From assembly GCA_958450865.1 (NCBI GenBank), contig CAUDNY010000001.1:1-64000 (forward strand): 64,000 nucleotides of DNA, in the 5' to 3' direction. Under the pieces are notes generated by a model. That model saw nothing but the letters and a program-made list of their open reading frames with translations. It had not been told where the DNA came from and did no database searches. This document shows, piece by piece, positions 7,676-17,261 of this stretch (the stretch's first letter is position 1; every line of letters starts with the position of its first letter). A program made the position numbers and the translations under genes. This stretch comes from an uncultured Collinsella sp. GTDB taxonomy: Bacteria; Actinomycetota; Coriobacteriia; Coriobacteriales; Coriobacteriaceae.

Positions 7676-9628
7676 ATGGCCACTGCCGACCCCAAAAAGA
7701 AAAAGAAAAAGCGCAAGAAAAAAGAGTCGCTCGAGCATAAGCGCAACCGCATCCTGGTAGCGCTGGGCATTTTTGCCGTGGTGTACGCCCTCGATGAGCT
7801 CGGCACCCTCACCGCCGCATTTGGCACCCCGGGCGACATCTACGCCAGCTTTGTGCTGTTCCTCGTGCCGTTTTTGATTGCCGGCTACGACGTACTGCAA
7901 AAGGCATTCAATAATATCCGCCGCGGCAAGGCCTTCGACGAGAGCTTCCTTATGGCAGTCGCAACCATCGGCGCGTTTGCCATGGTGCTCTTCCCCGATA
8001 CAGACCCGCACATGGCCGAAGGCGCCGCTGTCATGCTGTTCTACCAGGTCGGCGAGTTGTTCCAGGCATACGCCGTGGGCAAGAGCCGCAAGTCGATCAG
8101 TGCCATGATGGACATCGCGCCCGACTACGCTAACGTCGAGCAAGCCGACGGCGCACTCGAACAGGTCTTTCCCGATGACATCGCCGTCGGCACCGTGATC
8201 GTGGTCAAGCCCGGCGAGCGCGTGCCTATCGACGGCGTCATCGTCGAGGGCGAGACCCAGCTCGACACCGCCGCGCTCACGGGCGAGTCAGTCCCCCGCC
8301 CCGCCAAGACCGGCGACGATATCATCAGCGGCTGCATCAACATGACGGGCCTCATCCGCGTGCGCACCACCAAGCCCTTTGGCGAGTCCACCGTCGCGCG
8401 CGTCCTGGAGCTCGTGGAGAATGCCAGCGAAAAGAAGGCACGCACCGAGAACTTCATCACGCGCTTTGCCCGCGTCTACACCCCCGCCGTCACCGGCGCG
8501 GCAGCGGTGCTCGCACTCGGCGGCGGCCTGGTGACTGGCGCTTGGTCCGACTGGATTCTACGCGGCCTGACCTTCCTCGTCGTCAGCTGCCCGTGCGCGC
8601 TCGTGATCAGCGTGCCGCTGAGCTTCTTTGGCGGCATCGGCGGCGCTTCCAAGCTAGGTGTTCTCATCAAGGGCTCAAACTACCTCGAGACGCTCGCCGA
8701 TGTGGACACCGTCGTCTTCGACAAAACGGGCACCCTCACCAACGGAACGTTCTCGGTCGTCGCGGTACACCCCGAGGCAGGCTATACCGAGCAATCGTTG
8801 CTCGAGGTCGCAGCCCTCGCCGAGTCATTCTCCGACCACCCCATCGCGCAGTCGGTACGCACTGCCTTCCAGGGCGAGCTCGGCCCCAAGCGCGTGACGG
8901 ATTCCACTAATGACGCGGGCCACGGCGTGACGGCGACCATCGACGGCAAGCACGTCGTCGTCGGCAACGCCAAGATGCTCGCCGCGGCCGGCATTGAAGC
9001 ACCGGACTGTGAGGTTGTCGGCACAATCCTCCACGTGCTCGTGAACGGCGTGTATGTCGGCCACATCGTGATTGCAGACACCGTTAAGGCCGATGCGGAG
9101 CAGACGGTCCGTGACCTGCACGCCGCTGGCATCAACCGCACCGTCATGCTCACGGGCGACCGCGAGGAAGTGGCTGCTGCGGTGGCCAAGCAGCTCGGCC
9201 TCGACGAGTTCCACGCGCAGCTGCTGCCGGGCGACAAGGTCGAGCGTGTTGAAGCGCTGCTCGCGGCCGAAAGCGGCAAGGGCAAGCTCGCCTTTGTCGG
9301 CGATGGCATCAACGACGCGCCTGTGCTTACGCGCGCAGATGTGGGCATTGCCATGGGCGCCATGGGATCCGACGCCGCGATTGAGGCCGCCGACGTGGTG
9401 CTCATGGATGACAAACCGTCCAACATTTCCCGCGCGATCCGCGTGGCGCGCAAGACCATGTCGATCGTCTGGCAGAACATCATCTTTGCGTTGGGCGTTA
9501 AGCTGCTGATCCTGGTGCTCGCGGCACTCGGCATCGCCAACATGTGGCTTGCCGTCTTTGGCGACGTGGGCGTGGCAATCATCGCCATCCTGAACGCCAT
9601 GCGCGCGATGGGTGTCAAGAACCTGTAG
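7676..9628 (+). CDS. P1B-2-type Zn/Cd/Pb-exporting ATPase
   Basis: A 650-residue P-type ATPase. After a Lys-rich start (PKKKKKKRKKK) come paired helices, the actuator TGES, the membrane CPC motif (C305, C307), phosphorylation site DKTGTLT (D349), the nucleotide-domain HP (SDHPIAQS) and the hinge GDGINDAP (D543). The last two helices carry GVKLLI and WLAVFGDVG, the Lys and Asp that mark the Zn/Cd/Pb subgroup (ZntA/CadA) rather than copper pumps. No HMA domain is present at the N-terminus. The ATG at 7676 follows GGGAGGATACGAGTC; upstream in-frame sequence belongs to the HMA gene's other frame. Confidence 0.93.
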   Translation: MATADPKKKKKKRKKKESLEHKRNRILVALGIFAVVYALDELGTLTAAFGTPGDIYASFVLFLVPFLIAGYDVLQKAFNNIRRGKAFDESFLMAVATIGAFAMVLFPDTDPHMAEGAAVMLFYQVGELFQAYAVGKSRKSISAMMDIAPDYANVEQADGALEQVFPDDIAVGTVIVVKPGERVPIDGVIVEGETQLDTAALTGESVPRPAKTGDDIISGCINMTGLIRVRTTKPFGESTVARVLELVENASEKKARTENFITRFARVYTPAVTGAAAVLALGGGLVTGAWSDWILRGLTFLVVSCPCALVISVPLSFFGGIGGASKLGVLIKGSNYLETLADVDTVVFDKTGTLTNGTFSVVAVHPEAGYTEQSLLEVAALAESFSDHPIAQSVRTAFQGELGPKRVTDSTNDAGHGVTATIDGKHVVVGNAKMLAAAGIEAPDCEVVGTILHVLVNGVYVGHIVIADTVKADAEQTVRDLHAAGINRTVMLTGDREEVAAAVAKQLGLDEFHAQLLPGDKVERVEALLAAESGKGKLAFVGDGINDAPVLTRADVGIAMGAMGSDAAIEAADVVLMDDKPSNISRAIRVARKTMSIVWQNIIFALGVKLLILVLAALGIANMWLAVFGDVGVAIIAILNAMRAMGVKNL

Positions 9629-9641
9629 CTTGTACTCGGAC

Positions 9642-9772
9642 GGTCCCGGCAGGGATGTCCCCTCCAAAACGTCCTCGGCAAATGTGGCCCCGTTGTCCTG
9701 CTCCTACGGAGCTATGGACAACGGGGCCACTTGCCTGCGGAATGTTTTGGAGGGGACATCCCCGTCGGGACC
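9642..9772. repeat. 131-bp cruciform-forming inverted repeat
   Basis: Outer arms 9642-9670 and 9744-9772 match at 27 of 29 positions; inner arms 9684-9698 and 9716-9730 match perfectly over 15 bp. The whole can fold as one long interrupted hairpin. It lies 14 bp after the ATPase stop and 79 bp beyond the stop of the convergent DtxR-like gene. There is no T run, so it is either an unusual bidirectional terminator or a palindromic repeat unit. Confidence 0.75.
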
Positions 9773-9850
9773 TGCGGTGACGTTGCTGGTGGTTCTTGGG
9801 CATCGCTTGCTGGCGGGGTTCCTTGTCTGAGTTGGACTTAGCTGGCGGTG

Positions 9851-10228
9851 CTACTGGTCCCGGTCGCTGTCCCGTCTCAGCATCGATCTTAGCTTCTCGA
9901 AGCTTTCCTCGCTCAGGCAGTGCTCCATGTGGCAGCCCTCTTGCGACGCAACATCCGCCGAAACGCCTGCTTCCTCGAGCAACCGCACGAAAAAGCAGTG
10001 GCGCTCCCACATTTGGCGAGCGACCTCCAGACCACGCTCCGTCAGATGAACGTCGCGCTTGCCCATTTCGACATAGCCGTTGTTCTCCAGCGTCGCCATG
10101 GCTTTAGAGACGCTCGCCTTGGTTACGCCCAGGTATTCGGCAACGTCAATCGAGCGAACGACGCCCTGGCGCTCCGAGAGCACATAAATAGATTCGAGAT
10201 AGTCTTCTCCAGATTCACGTAGGGCCAT
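9851..10228 (-). CDS. DtxR/MntR-family metal-dependent repressor
   Basis: A 125-residue protein with the DtxR/MntR N-terminal winged helix (SGEDYLESIYVL, recognition segment GVTKASVSKAMATLENNG at about 34-51) and the start of the dimerisation domain, with metal ligands in EGCHMEHC near residues 100-107 (the C/ExxEH pattern). It is near MntR's 142 residues and lacks an SH3 domain. It probably senses Mn or Fe. It is convergent with the ATPase and has no partner transporter next to it. TTAGTTAGCC at 10251-10260, just upstream of its start, resembles half of a DtxR box and could be an autoregulatory site (weak). Confidence 0.85.
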   Translation of the reverse strand: MALRESGEDYLESIYVLSERQGVVRSIDVAEYLGVTKASVSKAMATLENNGYVEMGKRDVHLTERGLEVARQMWERHCFFVRLLEEAGVSADVASQEGCHMEHCLSEESFEKLRSMLRRDSDRDQ

Positions 10229-10367
10229 GGGCCGCCTTTCGCGATGATTGTTAGTTAGCCTTTGGATACTTTCCTTGGCTTACTTTACCGCAAAAGTTGC
10301 CCATGTCTTACTACTTTGACTAAAAAGTTAACCGTGTTTCACAAAACGCGCCGGGCGAACACAACAT

Positions 10368-10429
10368 GGGGACACGCCCCGCAAGGAGTGTCCCCGACTG
10401 CCGGCAGAAAAGGAACGTCCTCAAGTGCC
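10368..10429. repeat. Dispersed GGAGTGTCCCC repeat, copy 1
   Basis: A 47-bp stretch (10383-10429) matches 26801-26847 at about 43 of 47 positions. In this copy the 5' part also forms a GGGGACAC/GTGTCCCC hairpin with 10368-10375. It lies just beyond the stop codon of the HAD phosphatase (minus strand). Confidence 0.65.
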
Positions 10430-10439
10430 GAATCCGCAG

Positions 10440-11210
10440 CTACACCAGCCCAAAGTGCTTTGCGGCGTTGTAGATGCCGTCGTCGTCCACGGCGGTCGTC
10501 ACGTAGGTCGCCGCGGCCTTCACGGTCTCCTGCGCGTTGCCCATGGCCACACTTGTGCCCACGGCGGAAAACATCGACAGGTCGTTCTCACCATCGCCAA
10601 AGGCAATCGCCTCGCTCGCGTCGATGCCCAAGCGCTCCAGCGTCGCTGCCACGCCAAGGTCCTTACCGCCATTGGCCGGAATAATGTCGCAGAACAGGTC
10701 GCACCAGCGCGTAGTGAGCGAATGCGACACGGCATCGGTCACGATATGCTCGTCGGCCGGATCCACAAAGGCGCAGAACTGGTAAACCGGCGCATCAAAG
10801 GCATGCTCAAACGGCTCCTCGTGGTAGACGATTCCCGCGTTGCTGCCGGCCGTCACCACGCGCTCGGACAGGCGGTTCACAAACGAGTTCTCGCCCTGCA
10901 TGCACAGCGAGTCGTAGCGCCCCTCGGCCACCTGGTCCACGATCACCGCAACGTCGTCCGGATCAATCGGACAGCTGCGGTAAACCCCCTCGGCATCAAA
11001 GCAGTGCTGGCCCGAGAGCGTAATGTACGCATCCCAGCCCAAGTCGAACAGCCAGTCCGGCATCTGGTAGGTCGGACGGCCCGTGGCGATCACGCACGCA
11101 ATCCCCCGCTCGTGAAAGCTGCCGAGCACCTGCTGCGCCGAAGCCGGAATCCGATGGGTCTTAAAGCTCAGCAGCGTGCCGTCGATATCGAAAAACGCGG
11201 CTTTGATCAT
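10440..11210 (-). CDS. Cof-type HAD phosphatase
   Basis: A 256-residue HAD hydrolase of the Cof/YidA type (cap IIB). Motif I is FDIDGTLL (D8, D10), motif II ATGRPTYQMP, and motifs III/IV K-D-L-G and FGDGENDLSMF (about 209-219). The middle ~100 residues form the cap. These enzymes dephosphorylate sugar phosphates, flavin or pyridoxal phosphates; the substrate is not deducible. It starts six bases after the stop of the ABC-F gene, whose 3' end supplies the ribosome site (GGCGAGGAG), so the two form an operon. Confidence 0.88.
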   Translation of the reverse strand: MIKAAFFDIDGTLLSFKTHRIPASAQQVLGSFHERGIACVIATGRPTYQMPDWLFDLGWDAYITLSGQHCFDAEGVYRSCPIDPDDVAVIVDQVAEGRYDSLCMQGENSFVNRLSERVVTAGSNAGIVYHEEPFEHAFDAPVYQFCAFVDPADEHIVTDAVSHSLTTRWCDLFCDIIPANGGKDLGVAATLERLGIDASEAIAFGDGENDLSMFSAVGTSVAMGNAQETVKAAATYVTTAVDDDGIYNAAKHFGLV

Positions 11211-11216
11211 CCTCGT

Positions 11217-13076
11217 CTACTCCTCGCCCTCGAGCTTTTCGCTCGCCTCGAGCCATGCCATCTCCAGCTCGTCCATGGCGGCGTGGGCCTCGTCGATCTT
11301 TGCCTGCTGCTCGCCCAGCGCCGTGTAGTTGGTGGGGTCGACCTGCGCCATCGCAGCCTCGGCCTCCTCCACGCGAGCGCGCTGCGTCTCCATCTTGCGC
11401 TCGAGCGAGCTCACCTCGCGGCGGAGCTTTTGGCGCTCGGCGTTGGAAAGACCGTTGGGCTGCCCGCTCGTCTTGGGCTTTTCGGCCGCAACCGCTGCGG
11501 CGCCGGTGTCGAACGTGCCGGTCTTGGCGCTCGGCGCGCCCACGGGCTCGCCCTCGGCGGTAGCGTTGCACAGGCGCAGGTACTGGTCGACGCCGCCGGG
11601 CATATGCGTCAGATGACCGTCAAGCAGCGCCCACTGCTGGTCGGTCACGCGCTCCATGAGGAAACGGTCGTGCGTCACCAGAATCAGCGTGCCGGGCCAG
11701 CCGTCGAGCAGGTCCTCGACAATCGCCAGCATGTCGGTATCCAGGTCGTTGCCCGGCTCGTCCAGGATAAGCACGTTGGGCTCGTCCAGGATTGTCAGCA
11801 GCAGCGACAGGCGACGGCGCTGGCCGCCCGAAAGGTCGCCGATGCGGCTCCAGAGCTGCTGCGTCGTAAAGCCCAGGCGCTCGCAAAGCTTCTCGGGCGA
11901 GGTCTCCTTGCCGTCGATGACGTAATACTTCTTATAGTTGCTCAGCACCTCGCGGATCGTGTCGCCCATGTAGGGCTCGAGCTCCTCGAGCTGCTGCGAT
12001 AGCACGCCAAAACGCACCGTCTGGCCGATCTTCACGCGACCGCGCAGGGGCGGGATCTTGCCCTGAATCACTTCGAGCAGCGTGGACTTGCCGGCACCGT
12101 TCTCGCCCAAAAGACCATAGCGGTCGCCCGCACCAATGAGCCAGGTCACATCGGTGAGCACCTGCTTGGGCGCGCCATCGGTATCCGCATAGCCGGCGTC
12201 CACGTCGACCACGTCGATGACCTGCTTGCCTAGGCGGCTCACCGCCAGGCGCTTGAGCTCCAACTCGTCACGTACGGGCGGCACGTCGGCGATGAGTTCG
12301 CGAGCGGCATCCACGCGAAACTTGGGCTTGGTGGAGCGCGCCTGGGCACCACGGCTCAGCCACGCGAGCTCCTTGCGTGCCATGTTGCGGCGGCGTTCCT
12401 CGGTGACGGCGGCCATGCGGTCGCGCTCCACGCGCTGCAGGATGTATGCCGAGTAACCGCCCTCAAAGGGATCGACCTGGCCGTCGTGGACCTCCCACAT
12501 GCTGGTGCAGACCTCGTCCAAGAACCAGCGATCGTGCGTGACCACGAGCATGGCGCCCTGACCGCGCTGCCAGCGAGCTTTAAGATGGCGTGCAAGCCAG
12601 TTGATGGTGCGCATGTCCAGGTGGTTGGTGGGCTCGTCGAGCATGAGCACGTCATAGTCGCCGATCAGCAGGCGCGCGAGGTCCACGCGACGGCGCTGAC
12701 CGCCCGAGAGCTCGCCCACCATGCCCTCCCAGGGCACATCGCTAATGAGGCCGGCGAGGATCTGACGCGTGCGGGGGCTCGACGCCCACTCGTACTCGGG
12801 CGTGTTGCCCACAACGGCATGATGCACGGTATCGGTGTCGGCAAGCTGGTCCTTTTGGCCGAGCAGACCGATCGTGGTGCCGCGGCGATGCGTCACGCGG
12901 CCGTCGTCGGGCTCCAGCGTGCCGGCGAGTACACTCAGCAGCGTCGACTTGCCGTCGCCGTTTTTACCGACAATACCAATGCGGTCGCCCTCGCCCACGC
13001 CGAGCGTCACGCTATCGAAAATATGCTTGGTGGGAAACTCTAGGCTGACGGAATCGCATCCCAAAAGAATCGCCAT
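11217..13076 (-). CDS. ABC-F family ATPase (ribosome-associated)
   Basis: A 619-residue soluble protein with two ABC domains and no membrane segments. Walker A motifs are GKNGDGKST and GENGAGKST; signatures are LSGGQRRRVDLARLL and LSGGQRRRLSLLL; Walker B segments end in DEPTNHLD and DEPGNDLD. A charged linker joins the domains and the C-terminal ~60 residues are a coiled coil (REVSSLERKMETQ onward), as in Uup-like members. ABC-F proteins act at the ribosomal E site in translation or antibiotic protection; the subtype is not clear. The start at 13076 has GAAGGAG upstream. Transcribed with the HAD phosphatase. Confidence 0.9.
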   Translation of the reverse strand: MAILLGCDSVSLEFPTKHIFDSVTLGVGEGDRIGIVGKNGDGKSTLLSVLAGTLEPDDGRVTHRRGTTIGLLGQKDQLADTDTVHHAVVGNTPEYEWASSPRTRQILAGLISDVPWEGMVGELSGGQRRRVDLARLLIGDYDVLMLDEPTNHLDMRTINWLARHLKARWQRGQGAMLVVTHDRWFLDEVCTSMWEVHDGQVDPFEGGYSAYILQRVERDRMAAVTEERRRNMARKELAWLSRGAQARSTKPKFRVDAARELIADVPPVRDELELKRLAVSRLGKQVIDVVDVDAGYADTDGAPKQVLTDVTWLIGAGDRYGLLGENGAGKSTLLEVIQGKIPPLRGRVKIGQTVRFGVLSQQLEELEPYMGDTIREVLSNYKKYYVIDGKETSPEKLCERLGFTTQQLWSRIGDLSGGQRRRLSLLLTILDEPNVLILDEPGNDLDTDMLAIVEDLLDGWPGTLILVTHDRFLMERVTDQQWALLDGHLTHMPGGVDQYLRLCNATAEGEPVGAPSAKTGTFDTGAAAVAAEKPKTSGQPNGLSNAERQKLRREVSSLERKMETQRARVEEAEAAMAQVDPTNYTALGEQQAKIDEAHAAMDELEMAWLEASEKLEGEE

Positions 13077-13136
13077 ATGCCCTGCTCCTTCGTAGAAATT
13101 CAACGTTGTCCATGATAGCAGCGAGCCCCACCCCAA

Positions 13137-13171
13137 ACCACCACGAAGGTGCCTGTCCCCTTTGTGGTGGT
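13137..13171. repeat. Dispersed hairpin, CACCACAAAGG family, copy 2
   Basis: A 13-bp inverted repeat with one mismatch that would be a G-U pair in RNA (13137-13149 with 13159-13171), loop TGCCTGTCC. Same family as 547-580. It lies 60 bp upstream of the ABC-F start and beyond the pstB terminator. Confidence 0.6.
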
Positions 13172-13188
13172 CGCTTCGGTCGCAGAGC

Positions 13189-13226
13189 AAAAAGGCGGGC
13201 CATCTCCCGCAAGAGATGACCCGCCT
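13189..13226 (-). terminator. Terminator of the pst operon
   Basis: On the minus strand a 14-bp stem (13193-13206 with 13213-13226, one mismatch) is followed by a T run (CCTTTTTGC). It lies about 55 bp after the pstB stop, and shows that no phoU gene follows in this operon. Confidence 0.75.
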
Positions 13227-13281
13227 CTCCAATCAGTCCCGTGGCGACCGTGGCCACCGCGGGCCTCAAGCATGTCCCGGA

Positions 13282-14150
<869 letters not shown>

Positions 14151-14154
<4 letters not shown>

Positions 14155-15077
14155 TCGGCCGTCATCTTCCTTGCCAGTTGCTTGCCCACGATACGGGCGA
14201 CTACGTTAAACAGCAGCACGCAAATCATCAGCAGTGCCTCGGTGCCCCAGACGATCTGCTGGGCCTCGGGGCTGCCCTCGCCATAGATCTTGTAGATGTG
14301 CACGGCCAGCGACTCGCCGGGACGGAACACGTTCCAGGCGCAGGTGGGGCTCGACAGGTTAAAGCTCAAGAAGTTGAGGCGGACCGGCGAGCTCATGCCC
14401 GAGGTAAAGAGCAGCGCCGCGGCCTCGCCAAACACGCGGCCGGCCGAAAGCACGATGCCGGTCACGATGGCGGGCATGGCCTCGGGAATCAGGATGTGCA
14501 GTGTGGCCTCCCAGCGAGTGAGGCCCATGGCCAGGCACGCATCGCGCTGGGCCTGCGGCACGTCCTCGAGCGCCTGCTGAATCACGCGCACCAGGATGGG
14601 GATGTTGAACATGGTGAGCGCGACGGCGCCGGAGATGATGGAGTACTTCCAGCCCAGCTGCACCGAGAACACCAGAAAGCCGAACATGCCGACGACGATG
14701 GAGGGCAGCGAAGACAACGTCTCGATGGCGGTCGAGGCGATGTCGCGAATGGGACCGTCGGGCGCGTATTCAACTAGGAAGACCGCGCCGCCCAGGCTGA
14801 TGGGCACCGAGATGATCAGGGTAATCAGCAGCAGATAGAACGAGTCGAACAGCTGGTAGAGCACGCCGCCCTGCGTTCCGTTGGCGCGTGCGGGCTGCGT
14901 GAGAAAGCCCGGCTGGAACAGCGTTGAGATTCCCTCGAACAGGATGTAGGCCACCATGGAGACGACGATAAGCATGACGATGGCGACAATCGCCGTCAGC
15001 ACGCCCGTGGCGATACGGTCTTGCCTTTGGACACGCCCGAGTCTCGCCTCGTCGATATGGATGCGCGTGCTAGCCAC
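14151..15077 (-). CDS. pstA: Phosphate ABC transporter permease PstA
   Basis: About 308 residues with six membrane segments, the first at roughly 25-48 (TAIVAIVMLIVVSMVAYILF). The ABC-contact loop EALEDVPQAQRDACLAMGLT is typical of PstA/PstC permeases. The C-terminus (NVVARIVGKQLARK) is the usual one. I prefer the GTG at 15077, which overlaps the pstC stop by eight bases; an ATG at 15101 in the same frame would overlap pstC further. The membrane partner of PstC. Confidence 0.92.
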
Positions 15078-15978
15078 GAGCCTTCGCCCCCTTGCGGCCA
15101 ATGAGATGGATGATCAGGATAAAGATGAGGCTCATGCCCATCAGCAGCAGGCCGAGCGCCCACAGGACGTCGTCCTGGGCCGAGCCCTCGGCATAGACCG
15201 CCATGGACGTGGTGAGCGTGGTGGTGATGGTAGACGCCGGCGACAGCAGCGACGTCGGCATGGCCTCGATGCCGCCAATGACCATGCGCACGGCGAGCGT
15301 CTCGCCAAAGGCGCGGGTCATGCCAAGGATGACTGCGGTCATGAGCGACGGCATGGCGGACTTGAGCACCACGTGCCAGATGGTCTGCCAGCGGGTGTAG
15401 CCCAGCGCGAGCGAACCCTGGCGGTAGCTATCGGGCACGGCGCGCAGGCCATCGACCGAAAGCGTGGTCATCGTCGGCAGAATCATGACGGCCAGCACGA
15501 TGGCGCCGGGCAAGATGCCCAGGCCTGTGCTCACGTGGAAAACGCTCTTCATAAGGCCGACGACCACGTGAAAACCGATCAGGCCAAAGACGACCGAGGG
15601 AATACCGGTCAAAAGCTCAATGAGCGGCTGAAAAACCTTGGAGCCAAACTTAGGCTGAATCTCGACCGCAAAGATGGCAGAGCCGATGGCGATGGGCAGT
15701 GCGATGAGCGTGGAGAGCACCATGACCGCAAACGAGGTGACGATCAGGGGCAGGGCGCCGGTATAGGGCAGGCCGTTTTCGGCCGTGTTGGCCAGGTCCC
15801 ACTTGGTACCGGTAAAAAACTCGACGATCGAGACGCCGTCCTTGAAAAAAGCCGAGAGGCCCTTTTGGGCGACCATAAAGATGAGCGCGGCAACGACAAG
15901 CGTCACGAGCGCTACGCACGCACCCGTGACGCCCAGGCCCACGTTCTCAAGCTCGCGCTTTGGCAGCTGTTTTGCCAT
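15070..15978 (-). CDS. pstC: Phosphate ABC transporter permease PstC
   Basis: A 302-residue permease with six membrane segments, the phosphate-permease periplasmic region GVSIVEFFTGTKWD (about 50-63) and the ABC-contact loop DGLRAVPDSYRQGSLALGYT. The C-terminus is IILIIHLIGRKGAKARG. It is preceded by pstS (25-bp gap) with a GGAAAGG ribosome site and overlaps pstA. A standard PstC by length and motifs. Confidence 0.94.
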   Translation of the reverse strand: MAKQLPKRELENVGLGVTGACVALVTLVVAALIFMVAQKGLSAFFKDGVSIVEFFTGTKWDLANTAENGLPYTGALPLIVTSFAVMVLSTLIALPIAIGSAIFAVEIQPKFGSKVFQPLIELLTGIPSVVFGLIGFHVVVGLMKSVFHVSTGLGILPGAIVLAVMILPTMTTLSVDGLRAVPDSYRQGSLALGYTRWQTIWHVVLKSAMPSLMTAVILGMTRAFGETLAVRMVIGGIEAMPTSLLSPASTITTTLTTSMAVYAEGSAQDDVLWALGLLLMGMSLIFILIIHLIGRKGAKARG

Positions 15979-16003
15979 TGCAAACCTTTCCGGGGGCGAT
16001 TAC

Positions 16004-16942
16004 TTATTTAGCGGAGACCTTGCCACTGGCGTCCTTGACGACCTTCATGGCAGAAACGGGAATAAAGCCCTGCTCCTCGACGAGCTTGCCCTGGACGTCG
16101 TCGGAAAGCATGAACTCCAGGAAGGCCTTGGTGGCCTCGTCGGCGTCCTTAGCACAGTACATGTGCTCGGTCGCCCAGATCTTGAAGGAGTCGTCGGTGA
16201 CGTTTGTGCTCTTGGGCTCGACGCCCTCGACCATGATGGCGTTGAACTTGGAGTCATCGAAGTGCGAGAAGTCCAGGTAGGAGATGGCGTTGTCGGTGCT
16301 GCCCATCTGAGTCTGAACGTCGCCGGACTTGTCGAGCTCGGCGTCGCCCTTAAAGTCGACGGCCTCGTCGCCAAAGACGGCGGCCTCGAAGGTGGCGCGA
16401 GTGCCGGAGCCGGCCTTGCGGTTGAGAACGACAATCTTGGCGTCGTCGCCGCCGACCTCCTTCCAGTTGGTGATCTGGCCGGAGAAGATGCCCTTGAGCT
16501 GCTCGAGGGACAGGTCGTCGACCGTCACGTTCTTGGAGACGATGGGGCCCATGCCCACGACGGCGACCTCGTGGTCGACGAGGTTCTTGACCTGGTCGGC
16601 CTCGAGCTTGGTCTCGGCGAAGACGTCGGAGTTACCGATGGTAACGGTGCCGGCGGCGACAGCGGTCAGGCCCTTGCCCGAACCGTTGCCCGAGCCGGAG
16701 ACGGAGACGTCCGGGTTGGCATCCATGAACTTCTCGGCAGCGGCCTCGACGAGAGCCTGGAACGAGGAGGCGCCGTCGTAGGTCACCTCGCCGGAGACGG
16801 ACTCGGCAGCAGCGGCGCTACCCTTGTCGGCGGCGTCGGATTCGCCGGAGCCGCCGCAACCAACGAGACCGAGACCGACAATGCTGGCAAGACCACCAGC
16901 GAGGCCGAGGAACTGACGACGAGAATAAGCCTGATCGAGCAT
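16004..16942 (-). CDS. pstS: Phosphate-binding lipoprotein PstS
   Basis: A 312-residue periplasmic-binding-type protein. The N-terminus SRRQFLGLAGG has a twin-arginine pattern and is followed by the lipobox VGCGG, so it is an exported, lipid-anchored receptor. Phosphate-pocket features include GSGNGSGKGLTAV and RKAGSGTRATFE, as in the PstS family. First gene of the pst operon. The ATG at 16942 has GAAAGGAAG upstream; an ATG at 16960 is possible but poorly placed. Phosphate control is expected from function; I could not mark a clear Pho box. Confidence 0.93.
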   Translation of the reverse strand: MLDQAYSRRQFLGLAGGLASIVGLGLVGCGGSGESDAADKGSAAAAESVSGEVTYDGASSFQALVEAAAEKFMDANPDVSVSGSGNGSGKGLTAVAAGTVTIGNSDVFAETKLEADQVKNLVDHEVAVVGMGPIVSKNVTVDDLSLEQLKGIFSGQITNWKEVGGDDAKIVVLNRKAGSGTRATFEAAVFGDEAVDFKGDAELDKSGDVQTQMGSTDNAISYLDFSHFDDSKFNAIMVEGVEPKSTNVTDDSFKIWATEHMYCAKDADEATKAFLEFMLSDDVQGKLVEEQGFIPVSAMKVVKDASGKVSAK

Positions 16943-17261
16943 GATCTTCCTTTCATACATGCGACTCGCGGGCACCCCGCCCGCTTTGCTGTTTGGAAAG
17001 ATACGGCCCCGACCGGGCAGCGCCCGCGCCAACTGCGGTTTTTTACGGGCATCTGATAGACCCTTACCGCAAGCGCGGCTCGGCTTTACAAACGAATAAC
17101 AAACCCGCCACCAAGCATGACCCGCCTTTTACACCAATAAAAACAAAGTTGCGGTGAAATAGTTCCTGCTTGGCCATCAAATGGCCCATTCTAGGAACTA
17201 TTCCACCGCAACTTAAAAAGCCCGGACGAAAGGGGTGCTAAGTTGTTAAAACGCCGCAGCC
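16943..17261. other. Intergenic region: pstS leader and palindromic repeat
   Basis: These 319 bp hold the upstream region of pstS (about 16943-17140), with no confident promoter assignment, and the TTGCGGTG-family hairpin at 17146-17214, next to the 3' end of the dipeptidase gene. No gene seen. Confidence 0.5.
17146..17214. repeat. TTGCGGTG hairpin repeat, copy A1
   Basis: Arms of 22 bp (17146-17167 with 17193-17214) with one mismatch and a 25-nt loop rich in GGCCAT/ATGGCC. Same family as 20448-20510 and 26682-26748. Followed by a short A run on the plus strand and preceded by one, so it could terminate either strand. Confidence 0.75.

Noticed and set aside
10425..12002. 525-codon plus-strand frame
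   Set aside because: Antisense to the HAD phosphatase and ABC-F genes, both with intact motifs.
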